A stretch of DNA of 35,808 bases from positions 1 to 35,808 of the IMG/VR virus record IMGVR_UViG_3300009604_000029. The stretch is one strand, 5' to 3'. The position numbers and the translations under genes were made by a program. Positions 1 to 5,873 of the stretch are shown here, piece after piece. This DNA is from a virus. The notes under the pieces are model-generated. The model ran no database searches. It was not told where the DNA came from and saw only the letters and a program-made list of their open reading frames with translations. The stretch's first letter is position 1; each line of letters starts with the position of its first letter.

Positions 1-819
1 CTTGATATCCTGGACTCCACTGAGAATTAGAGGCTTATGGGATTTACCCACTCCTCCGAATCTAGCAGCGACGCGATTATCGAACTCCTCAAGCTCCTCA
101 TCTAGTGGAGCTCCCTCAAGCTGAATAATTGTGTCTGTGAGTATACCTCCGGTGAAGACGCTCCTGTTATGTTTAACCGCATCATTAGCAGTGTCGACGG
201 AGAGCCTAAGGGGAGCCATTGGAGACATCCCGGCGAACTCTTCTAATGGATTGAAGAGCCGGAACCATGTCACATCCTTGGGATCCCACATCTCTTTAGT
301 CCGCTGATGCTCGAAGATGTACGCAGAAATGTATTCGTTGGCATCGGGGATCACCTTCATCATATCTGGACGTCGGAGCCAGATATCTGTGGGAAGGTCG
401 TTCTTGGGATCCCGGTTCTTCACAACCCAGAAGCAGGATCCCCACAGATCAAGGAATGTGCTCGTCCCTCTCCACAGGTCTCCAACCGTCCACCAGGAGT
501 TCACCCTGCTTAGGATGCTCTTGAGTGGGTGATTGGGATCCTCTATCTCCTCCCACTCATTCCCTACCTTTCTCATTATCTTGAGCCTGGGTCTGAGAAT
601 GGCATCCTGCCGTATGCGGATGGCGGCATAAACTAGCGTGGACTGAGAGTAATAGTTCCCATATATGGTCGGAGCCCAGGACGTCCCAGGCCCTTCGTTC
701 TTCATGGATCCTATTTGTCGAGCCGCCATGGCCTTAACAACCGACTGACGAAGGCACCTGTGAGGAAAAGAGAAGATTCCCCATCTAGTTATCTCTTTGT
801 TGCAGAGTTCGCAGGTCAT
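1..819 (-). CDS. Phage portal protein, HK97 type, N-terminal 273 residues (gene cut at window edge)
   Basis: This is the ring protein at the capsid vertex through which DNA is packaged and to which the tail joins. The open frame runs from an ATG at 819 to base 1 without a stop, so the C-terminal part lies outside the window. The start has a strong Shine-Dalgarno site (AAGGAG five bases upstream) and lies nine bases after the large-terminase stop. Typical HK97-portal features are SWAPTIYGNYY followed by STLVYAAIRIRQDAI near residues 50-80, NPLEEFAGMSPMAPLRL, and a VKHNRSVFTGGIL segment. Unusually, the first 22 residues hold CELC and HRC cysteines, which could be a small metal site not typical of this family. 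Gene order terS-terL-portal supports the call. Confidence 0.9.
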   Translation of the reverse strand, partial: MTCELCNKEITRWGIFSFPHRCLRQSVVKAMAARQIGSMKNEGPGTSWAPTIYGNYYSQSTLVYAAIRIRQDAILRPRLKIMRKVGNEWEEIEDPNHPLKSILSRVNSWWTVGDLWRGTSTFLDLWGSCFWVVKNRDPKNDLPTDIWLRRPDMMKVIPDANEYISAYIFEHQRTKEMWDPKDVTWFRLFNPLEEFAGMSPMAPLRLSVDTANDAVKHNRSVFTGGILTDTIIQLEGAPLDEELEEFDNRVAARFGGVGKSHKPLILSGVQDIK

Positions 820-828
820 CGATTCTCC

Positions 829-2055
829 TTAATGGACTTTGAGTCCTCCCGACAGGATCTTGGAGAATGCTCCAGATAGGGCATCTACCTGATCATCGTG
901 GGATCCCTTAGGGAACGCTTCCACCTCATTAAGAAAATCAACTATCCATGGCCCTCGAACAATGTGGACATTACCTATCTGAGCCTGTCCACTCACCGGC
1001 TTCGCTCGGTCTGATTTGCTTCCTGTGTTAGGATTACCATATACTTGGTAGCCAGGTAGGATGGATCGCACGAAGTTATCTGTTACGATCTTACCTGAGG
1101 ATCCCGGCTCCCGTTCGATCCACACCGGTACTCGTCTTCCGTCTCTGAGAGCGGTATCCTTAACCCGCTCCTCCACTTCGGCAGGAGTCCCTCGGAATCG
1201 CACGATATCACAGATGAAGTAGGTCTTATCCTTAATCCCCAGTAGGAGGCCCACTGTCCAGTCGGGATCCTTGTTCCTCTTGCTAGGCTTAGTCGATGCG
1301 AAGTCCCAATAGCGAACGAGTCGGGAGCAGTCAGGGCTCTGATCAATCAGAGGGAACCAATGCTTCTGAAACAATCCGCCACTCTGGGATGCATCCCAGT
1401 CTCCATATTTCAGCTGGCGTCTGGTCAGGGGATCTAATTCATCTAGGGAGATTTCATACTCCTCTATGTCGAGATGAGGGTTATCTGACATGCTTGCAGG
1501 TATGAAGGCCTTATCTCCATCAATGAATCGGGATCTCACCCACTCATGTCCTATTCCACCCGGATTGCTGGCGGCTCTCATTCTGAGTGGGACATTCCCC
1601 ATATTTTTCTTGCGACGCAGTCGGGAGAACAGATAGGTGTAGTCGCTCTCCTCGAATTGAGTGAGCTCGTCGAACCCGATGTATTGGAACTCAGTAGACT
1701 GATATCGATACTTGTGCCTGTCCGTATCTAGGAATCCGAAGGTGAGCCGAGCACCCGATGGGAATGTCCAGGTCTTGGTTATCTCCTTCCATTTGGCCTC
1801 AGTTCCCTCAAGCCAGGTGTGAGACACGTCCATTATGGCTTCGGGCATGGCGAGGTCGGTGTATGTCCTCCGTAGGATGAGAGCGGCATATCTGGGAACA
1901 TCCACATACATTAATCCTCCAATGAGGATTGCGATGGACTTGCCTCCACCAGCCTGCCCTCCATACATGGCTTCACGGTCTGTAAGAGCGAGGAAGTTAG
2001 TCTGCTTTATCGTCGGTTCCACTGGGATCCAGGGATTGTTTTCGATCATCGCCAT
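829..2055 (-). CDS. terL: Terminase large subunit (ATPase and nuclease)
   Basis: Packaging motor that cuts concatemeric phage DNA and pumps it into the prohead. About 408 residues from the ATG chosen at 2055. The frame is open upstream to 2112, but that would lie deeper inside the small-terminase gene; ATG 2049 is also possible, and neither has a clear ribosome site. The ATPase shows Walker A (YGGQAGGGKS) near the N terminus and Walker B (YIGFDELTQFE) in the middle. The C-terminal RNase H-like nuclease shows RLVRYWDFAST, WIEREPGSSGK and the final acidic motif KGSHDDQVDALSGA. All catalytic motifs look intact. It overlaps the small-terminase gene by about 59 bases, which suggests translational coupling. 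Confidence 0.95.
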   Translation of the reverse strand: MAMIENNPWIPVEPTIKQTNFLALTDREAMYGGQAGGGKSIAILIGGLMYVDVPRYAALILRRTYTDLAMPEAIMDVSHTWLEGTEAKWKEITKTWTFPSGARLTFGFLDTDRHKYRYQSTEFQYIGFDELTQFEESDYTYLFSRLRRKKNMGNVPLRMRAASNPGGIGHEWVRSRFIDGDKAFIPASMSDNPHLDIEEYEISLDELDPLTRRQLKYGDWDASQSGGLFQKHWFPLIDQSPDCSRLVRYWDFASTKPSKRNKDPDWTVGLLLGIKDKTYFICDIVRFRGTPAEVEERVKDTALRDGRRVPVWIEREPGSSGKIVTDNFVRSILPGYQVYGNPNTGSKSDRAKPVSGQAQIGNVHIVRGPWIVDFLNEVEAFPKGSHDDQVDALSGAFSKILSGGLKVH

Positions 2056-2707
2056 CGTCGATGCCCACGATCTGATATCCCTCTCTCTCAGCGGCGTTAA
2101 GGAACTTACCAAAGTAGTACTCCGCTCTCTCTTCTATCGTCATTTCCATGGTAGCCTGACTGGTGGTGTGAACCTCCTCACGTGATGTGGGCTCACCCAT
2201 TAGCAGCTGGCGTCTGTCGATCCCCTGCATCATCAGGGTGACCAGGGACTTGAGCCAGGGAGCCCTGGCCTCCTTCATTGTAGGCCCATCCTCGAGAACC
2301 GTCTCAATCTCATCGATAGTGTCTCGAATGAGTTTCTCCAGCTTGTCAGCCAGATAAACGACGGACTCATTGGTGTGCTCGACGATCTGCTCTTTTATCA
2401 GAGGCCCATTCTCCTCCAGATATATCCCGACCTCATTCTTCACCAGGCTAGCAATGCTGTTATCCACAGTTTTGCTAATGACGAACTTGCTCTTCTCCAT
2501 AATCTTATCATTAGTGAAGATAGATTTCCTGATCTTAGATCGAGCCGCCCACTTTTTTATTGTGCCGATACTGATTCCGGTCTCCCGAGAGGCCTTAGCT
2601 GGACTACCAGTTACGTCATATATCTCCATCGCCTGCCGCCTAAGCTCGGGATCGTGGCGTGGAAGTTTGGATGCAGGGATTTCGGCCTTTTCACCCTTTC
2701 TTGGCAA
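1997..2707 (-). CDS. terS: Terminase small subunit-like DNA-binding protein
   Basis: Probable DNA-recognition subunit of the packaging terminase, 236 residues. Residues about 20-60 form a helix-turn-helix of the kind seen in small terminases: RRQAMEIYDVTGSPAKASRE then GISIGTIKKWAARSKI. The middle is mostly helical and charged and could oligomerise. The C terminus is acidic (IVGIDDGDDRK). It sits directly before terL and overlaps it, as usual for terS. It is longer than many small terminases (about 150-200 residues). The start overlaps the end of the preceding small gene by 17 bases. The functional call rests on the HTH plus position; sequence conservation in this family is low. Confidence 0.75.
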   Translation of the reverse strand: MPRKGEKAEIPASKLPRHDPELRRQAMEIYDVTGSPAKASRETGISIGTIKKWAARSKIRKSIFTNDKIMEKSKFVISKTVDNSIASLVKNEVGIYLEENGPLIKEQIVEHTNESVVYLADKLEKLIRDTIDEIETVLEDGPTMKEARAPWLKSLVTLMMQGIDRRQLLMGEPTSREEVHTTSQATMEMTIEERAEYYFGKFLNAAEREGYQIVGIDDGDDRKQSLDPSGTDDKAD

Positions 2708-2861
2708 TTATTCTAGCCCTCGTATCAATCGATCTTGCCGTTCTAGGCAGAATTCGAGACAAATGAGTCGCTATCCTCCACGGAGTTAGTCCCTTGTGGA
2801 GTAGATCTCGGATGTGTTCTTCCTCTTCGGGTGTCCATCGATGAGTATTAGCTGTCGTCAT
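2691..2861 (-). CDS. Small Myb/SANT-like helical protein, 56 residues
   Basis: Short basic protein with one Myb/SANT-like or homeodomain-like helical unit: RWTPEEEEHIRDLL, then GLTPWRIATHLSRIL, then RTARSIDTRARII. This spacing of Trp and helices resembles small DNA-binding adaptors. The start is the ATG at 2861, giving a 14-base overlap with the gene before it and 17 with terS after it. The frame is open further upstream to 3017, but that part is a shadow of the neighbouring gene. Possible roles are a packaging cofactor or a local regulator; neither is shown by sequence. A related C-terminal unit occurs in the protein at 3806-4585. Confidence 0.6.
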   Translation of the reverse strand: MTTANTHRWTPEEEEHIRDLLHKGLTPWRIATHLSRILPRTARSIDTRARIIAKKG

Positions 2862-3267
2862 CAGTTGAGATCCTGATTCGCACGTCCTCGATGATCTCGA
2901 TATCCATCTCACTACATCCCTGTCGTAGCATGGGGAGTTGATCATACGAGACATGAACGTCCTCTCCATTCTGTAATCGGGATATAATCTCGGACACCGG
3001 CTCTCCGAAGAACTCATAGATATTCGACAGGATAGACTTGGCGTGATATACTAGGGTTGGGAAACTCCTCGATGATTCCCCGCTAGCGGATCTGAGCCTG
3101 GCCGCTGAGTAGGCCCCTTCCCCGTCGTTTATCATGGACTCGCGCATCGCTTGGAAGTCAGGATCCTGGAGATATCCCTTATTCAGGTATCTCTCCACAT
3201 CTCTGGGATCTGCATCCCGGAGGAGCTCCCTTATTCCGGATACTGCTATGGATCTATCTCTTCCCAT
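2848..3267 (-). CDS. Hypothetical protein, first gene of the packaging operon
   Basis: A 139-residue protein I do not recognise. It is predicted to be soluble, with alternating helical stretches (IRELLRDADPRDVERYLNKG, FPTLVYHAKSILSNIYEFFG) and an acidic C terminus ending STDDDS. No metal or catalytic motif is visible. It follows the terminator at 3331-3368 and the promoter-like sequence at 3279-3308, so it is the first gene of the unit leading to terS, terL and portal. ATG 3267 is preceded by AGGAG, six bases upstream, but that site nearly abuts the promoter -10 element, so the leader would be extremely short. Position suggests a packaging or head accessory role; this is inference. Confidence 0.6.
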   Translation of the reverse strand: MGRDRSIAVSGIRELLRDADPRDVERYLNKGYLQDPDFQAMRESMINDGEGAYSAARLRSASGESSRSFPTLVYHAKSILSNIYEFFGEPVSEIISRLQNGEDVHVSYDQLPMLRQGCSEMDIEIIEDVRIRISTDDDS

Positions 3268-3278
3268 ATCTAACTCCT

Positions 3279-3308
3279 ACGCTATCACGAAGGGAGTCAG
3301 GGTGTCAA
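3279..3308 (-). promoter_or_regulatory. Sigma-70-like promoter P1 before the packaging genes
   Basis: On the minus strand there is a perfect -35 TTGACA (3308-3303), an 18-base spacer ending GTGA, and a -10 TAGCGT (3284-3279) with a TG extension. The -35 context GGATTGAC, the CTCC in the spacer and the GTGATA/TAGG around the -10 closely match the promoter at 5810-5838. It lies between a terminator and the first packaging gene. The start codon is only 12 bases beyond the -10. Confidence 0.6.
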
Positions 3309-3330
3309 TCCCTCGATCTCCCTCGAATGC

Positions 3331-3368
3331 AAAAATGAAGAGACTTAGTATTAATCCTACTTCTCTTC
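3331..3368 (-). terminator. Rho-independent terminator after the HNH gene
   Basis: On the minus strand, GAAGAGA (3368-3362) pairs perfectly with TCTCTTC (3343-3337). A weaker AGTA/TACT pairing continues inside the 18-base intervening sequence. A run of five T follows (3335-3331). It begins seven bases after the HNH stop codon and ends just before promoter P1. Confidence 0.65.
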
Positions 3369-3372
3369 GTTG

Positions 3373-3738
3373 TTAGGCTGTGGCCAGGGCTCCCGTCCAG
3401 CTTCCCCCTAGGGTTATGATCGACTTGGCATTCTTGACGTCCAGGATCAGGCTCGGTATGGACTTTATGTAGTCCAGGATCGAGATATCTGCTGTGAATT
3501 CGGAGGGATCCTTGTCTCCTCTTGAGCTATTGCAGTGCAGGCAGGAGGTTATCAGATTATCTCCAGTGTGTCCTCCCCCCTTAGAGTAGGGAACCAGATG
3601 GTCGAGCGTTAGGTTGCTCCGATCCTCGCTCCCGCACCAGATGCAGGCCATGCCGTCCCGCATGTAGATGGCCAGTCTCTTTTCTCTGCGTATCCATTTT
3701 GATCCCTGGTACTTGCTGTCCATCCCTCTGGCTACCAT
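3373..3738 (-). CDS. HNH endonuclease
   Basis: Metal-dependent DNA endonuclease of the HNH (beta-beta-alpha-metal) class, about 121 residues. The core is ACIWCGSEDRSNLTLDHLVP, then YSKGGGHTGDNLITSCLHCN. These give two CxxC zinc knuckles, the DH pair and the Asn of the H-N-H signature, all intact. ATG 3738 follows GAGGTG seven bases upstream; an in-frame TTG lies at 3753. The gene stands alone between the packaging and replication modules and ends in a terminator. An RNA hairpin can cover its ribosome site (see 3737-3797). It may be a free-standing homing endonuclease, or an HNH that assists terminase; position beside terS allows both. Confidence 0.88.
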   Translation of the reverse strand: MVARGMDSKYQGSKWIRREKRLAIYMRDGMACIWCGSEDRSNLTLDHLVPYSKGGGHTGDNLITSCLHCNSSRGDKDPSEFTADISILDYIKSIPSLILDVKNAKSIITLGGSWTGALATA

Positions 3739-3797
3739 TTCTCTGCACCTCAATCGATCTAACAGTAGTTTATCAGTGATTTTCGGTGCAGAGAAAT
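3737..3797 (-). promoter_or_regulatory. 13-bp perfect inverted repeat masking the HNH start codon
   Basis: ATTTCTCTGCACC (3797-3785 on the minus strand) is followed 35 bases later by its exact reverse complement GGTGCAGAGAAAT (3749-3737). The second arm contains most of the GAGGTG ribosome-binding site and the first two bases of the ATG at 3738. In mRNA this stem would hide both. Phage T4 uses similar hairpins to silence homing endonuclease messages made by read-through. The alternative is an insertion-boundary repeat. Confidence 0.6.
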
Positions 3798-3805
3798 ACT
3801 TCGAT

Positions 3806-4585
3806 TTAGAGTTCTATTAATTCCCCCACGTCATCCTCTTCTCTCTCCAGTATGTTGTTCCTATACTGGTACATGCAGGACTGGAATGTCCGGCTAGTCT
3901 GCCGAGCCATCTCCTTGCAGGCGCGATATGGCCCGATCTTCTCAATCAATCCAATCAGGGCCTCACGCTCGCCGTCTGACCATTTAGTACCGGCCTTGAT
4001 CTCTCGGATGGACTCATCTAGTGTGTTAACGGCGCGTTCGGTTGGGATCAGCTTGTGGGAGTTCTGCTTCAGCAGGTCGTCCCCATCCACCCGCTTGAAG
4101 GATCTGAATCTCTTCGCGTCCTCGTCGAAGATTAGGTTATAGTCCAGGGGAGGATCTATCAGGGTCAGATCTCCGCAGATGTTCAGCTTCGCTGTGGGGA
4201 GGTCGTCCGGATCGGCGTTACCGTTCCGATGGGAGCGTAGATATATGGCCCCAAGATGATCCCGGAACCCGCATCCACGCTGGGCCTCCATTCGGACATC
4301 GTCGATGATGATGGGAGTCACAGGGCCGTCGATCCAGTCGGGGATGTTATCTGGAGAATCGACTACCACCTCGATGTCCCCCACTGTGCAGTATCCGAAG
4401 ATCACCGCATCCCCCTTGATCCCCTCATCGTGTATGAAGAACAGCCGAGTTTCGTCTGGAGTATAGTCCGTTGGCACCTTGGAGATCCTTTTGCTGATGC
4501 CGAGATCCCTAGCCTCATCCGTGAAGTTTTGAATGGTTGGGTAGTGGATGTAGCCTACCCACATGATCAGATCCTTTCCAGCCAT
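3806..4585 (-). CDS. Hypothetical protein with C-terminal Myb/SANT-like domain
   Basis: A 259-residue protein from ATG 4585, chosen because GAGAGGTGG lies just upstream; an ATG at 4627 in the same frame lacks a ribosome site. The N-terminal half looks like an alpha/beta domain (KDLIMWVGYIHYPTIQNFT, AVIFGYCTVGDIEVV, PVTPIIIDDVRMEAQRGCGF) that I cannot assign to a family. The last 60 residues resemble a Myb/SANT three-helix unit (KWSDGEREALIGLIEKIG, then YRACKEMARQ, then SCMYQYRNNI). DNA binding is plausible from that part only. It is read after the DUF6011-like gene and before the HNH endonuclease. Confidence 0.65.
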   Translation of the reverse strand: MAGKDLIMWVGYIHYPTIQNFTDEARDLGISKRISKVPTDYTPDETRLFFIHDEGIKGDAVIFGYCTVGDIEVVVDSPDNIPDWIDGPVTPIIIDDVRMEAQRGCGFRDHLGAIYLRSHRNGNADPDDLPTAKLNICGDLTLIDPPLDYNLIFDEDAKRFRSFKRVDGDDLLKQNSHKLIPTERAVNTLDESIREIKAGTKWSDGEREALIGLIEKIGPYRACKEMARQTSRTFQSCMYQYRNNILEREEDDVGELIEL

Positions 4586-4639
4586 GGTGTTCCACCTCTC
4601 TGATTTGAGCTTCGGACATGTTACCATCTTGGGATCGAG

Positions 4640-4649
4640 GAGTAAATAC
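4640..4649 (-). promoter_or_regulatory. Copy 1 of intergenic motif GTATTTACTC
   Basis: Ten-base motif found by eye at three intergenic sites only (also 5154-5163 and 25504-25513). Here it lies between the stop of the DUF6011-like gene and the next gene. It may be an operator or a phage-specific promoter element; no sigma-70 -35 element lies at the right distance upstream. Confidence 0.3.
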
Positions 4650-4651
4650 CC

Positions 4652-5101
4652 TCACCCCTCGAATGGGAGGAGCCTGGCCGAGCACTCAGGCCCCATCCCG
4701 ATTGAGATCGACTCTGGTACGGTTAGCTTGCGTCCACACCGTCCGCACTTACCCTCATGCCAGACCTCTATGTGTTCGCTGACCCTCCCCTCAGCCAGGA
4801 GGCCGTAGAACCAGCTGAAGGCCTTAGATGATGGCGCTGACTCCGTTATGTTGCTCTTCCTGCCGTGCCTGAACCCATCTGGAAAGATCGTTCCCAGGAA
4901 GACGTAGTTCTCGTAGTTATCTGGGCCATTCAGGAGCTTCACGAAGTAGGGGCTATTCTCATTAGGGCGGCTGATTTTGTAGGTGAACCTGGCCTCCGTC
5001 TTATGACTAACCAGGGTTATCGTGGCCTTGCCAGCCGTAATGTATGAGAGGATGTAGTCTGGATCCGTGAGTCTGCCCTTGCTCTCGATCAGTGTAGTCA
5101 T
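4652..5101 (-). CDS. DUF6011-like zinc-finger protein
   Basis: A 149-residue protein. Its C-terminal region CGRCGRKLTVPES followed by ISIGMGPECSARL matches the pattern of the small DUF6011 zinc domain (CxxCGRxL, Pro-x-Ser, GxGPxC), common in phages and actinobacteria and without a known function. The preceding 100 residues look like a beta-rich domain (ATITLVSHKTEARFTYKISR, YENYVFLGTIFPDGF) that may bind nucleic acid or protein. ATG 5101 follows GAGGGAATAGGA. The gene is read after a strong terminator, so it should have its own promoter in 5110-5170. The two-domain layout (beta domain plus DUF6011) occurs in other phage proteins as I recall them; no role is assigned. Confidence 0.7.
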   Translation of the reverse strand: MTTLIESKGRLTDPDYILSYITAGKATITLVSHKTEARFTYKISRPNENSPYFVKLLNGPDNYENYVFLGTIFPDGFRHGRKSNITESAPSSKAFSWFYGLLAEGRVSEHIEVWHEGKCGRCGRKLTVPESISIGMGPECSARLLPFEG

Positions 5102-5172
5102 TCCTATTCCCTCTAGTTTTGGATTAGTTATAACTTAGCACAGGTAAACACACGAGTAAATACTCCCCAGGG
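5102..5172 (-). promoter_or_regulatory. Leader with GTATTTACTC copy 2 and possible promoter
   Basis: Intergenic leader between the terminator at 5173-5209 and ATG 5101. It contains the motif copy AGTATTTACTCGTG (5164-5151), 14 bases identical to the site before the RuvC-like gene. It also holds A/T-rich TATAAC and TAAGTT sequences that could be -10 boxes. The best -35 candidate, TTTACT with a 17-base spacer to TAAGTT, is weak. Some promoter is expected here because a terminator precedes it. Confidence 0.35.
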
Positions 5173-5209
5173 AAAAGATTATGGGCCAGGCTGGCTGAAT
5201 TCCTGGCCC
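5173..5209 (-). terminator. Rho-independent terminator after the acidic protein
   Basis: On the minus strand GGGCCAGG (5209-5202) pairs perfectly with CCTGGCCC (5190-5183) around an 11-base loop, followed by ATAATCTTTT. The stem is GC-rich and the T tract short but adequate. It isolates the acidic-protein gene as its own transcript. Confidence 0.7.
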
Positions 5210-5248
5210 ATCGGAGAGGATACCGAAGCAGAGCTCGGCTACTCTGCC

Positions 5249-5773
5249 TTACTTACTGACTTTGGCCTTGCCCTTCCTGGCTTTGGCCTTCACCGGCTCA
5301 GGCTCTTCCTGTTCTTCCTCTTCCTCTTCGAAATCGCCGTCGTCGTCCTCGTCTCCATCGTCTCCATCGTCGTCCCCCTCTTCTTCGTCCGGGGTGACGT
5401 CGACCTCATCGTCGGCCTCTGCCTCTGCCCTGCCGTATCTCTCCTCAATCTCAGCCCGGAGGGTGGCGGCTTCTTTCTTCTTGAGATCCCGGCCCAGATC
5501 CTTGGCCATCTTGCCAGCCCGTAGTCGATAAATCCGGTTCAGGCGCTCTTCCTCGGTCATTACCATGGGAGACCGAGTCCGCTTGGCTTTCTTGCTACCG
5601 CCCGTCATGCTGATCATTTCCACGGGGATGAGGAACGTGGTGCCCTCGTCATCGGACTCGTCGGCCTCGTATCCGGCCTTTTCCAGATTCTTCCGCATCC
5701 GCCTGGATTCAGTCCATACTTCGGCGTGGGAGTCGTCGTCCTTGAACGTGATGGTAGTCTCTTTGTTAGGCAT
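5249..5773 (-). CDS. Highly acidic low-complexity protein, own transcription unit
   Basis: A 174-residue protein of unknown function. Residues 1-60 look folded (TTITFKDDDSHAEVWTESRR, with AGYEADESDDEGTTFLIPVE). Residues 60-115 are basic and helical. Residues 120-160 are almost only Asp, Glu and Gly (EEEGDDDGDDGDEDDDGDFE), and the last 15 are a Lys/Ala tail (KAKARKGKAKVSK). This acidic-then-basic layout resembles DNA mimics or histone-chaperone-like tails but proves neither. It has a good promoter (5810-5838), a strong ribosome site (AGGAGGG before ATG 5773) and a terminator directly after the stop, so it is probably expressed strongly and independently. The acidic stretch is encoded by GA-rich trinucleotide repeats that could change length by slippage. 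Confidence 0.75.
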   Translation of the reverse strand: MPNKETTITFKDDDSHAEVWTESRRMRKNLEKAGYEADESDDEGTTFLIPVEMISMTGGSKKAKRTRSPMVMTEEERLNRIYRLRAGKMAKDLGRDLKKKEAATLRAEIEERYGRAEAEADDEVDVTPDEEEGDDDGDDGDEDDDGDFEEEEEEQEEPEPVKAKARKGKAKVSK

Positions 5774-5809
5774 TTAGCCCTCCTATCTATTTGTGTTTTG
5801 CGTTTACCT

Positions 5810-5838
5810 AGAGTATCACCAGCGGAGGCAGGCGTCAA
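5810..5838 (-). promoter_or_regulatory. Sigma-70-like promoter P2 before the acidic protein
   Basis: On the minus strand there is a -35 TTGACG (5838-5833), a 17-base spacer ending GTGA, and a -10 TACTCT (5815-5810) with TG extension. The predicted start near 5803 leaves a leader of about 30 bases carrying AGGAGGG. It lies in the 100-base gap after the polymerase gene. Its sequence is close to P1 at 3279-3308. Confidence 0.7.
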
Positions 5839-5873
5839 TCCTTAAATCGTTTCTGATTGAGAGGGATTTTCGG

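Noticed and set aside
1835-2185. Plus-strand open frames opposite terL/terS and elsewhere
   Set aside because: All lie fully opposite well-supported minus-strand genes, show low-complexity Ser/Pro/Arg composition and no motifs.
5262-5531. Plus-strand open frame of Ser/Pro-rich type opposite the acidic gene
   Set aside because: It is the antisense shadow of the GA-rich acidic coding repeat and has no ribosome site or family likeness.
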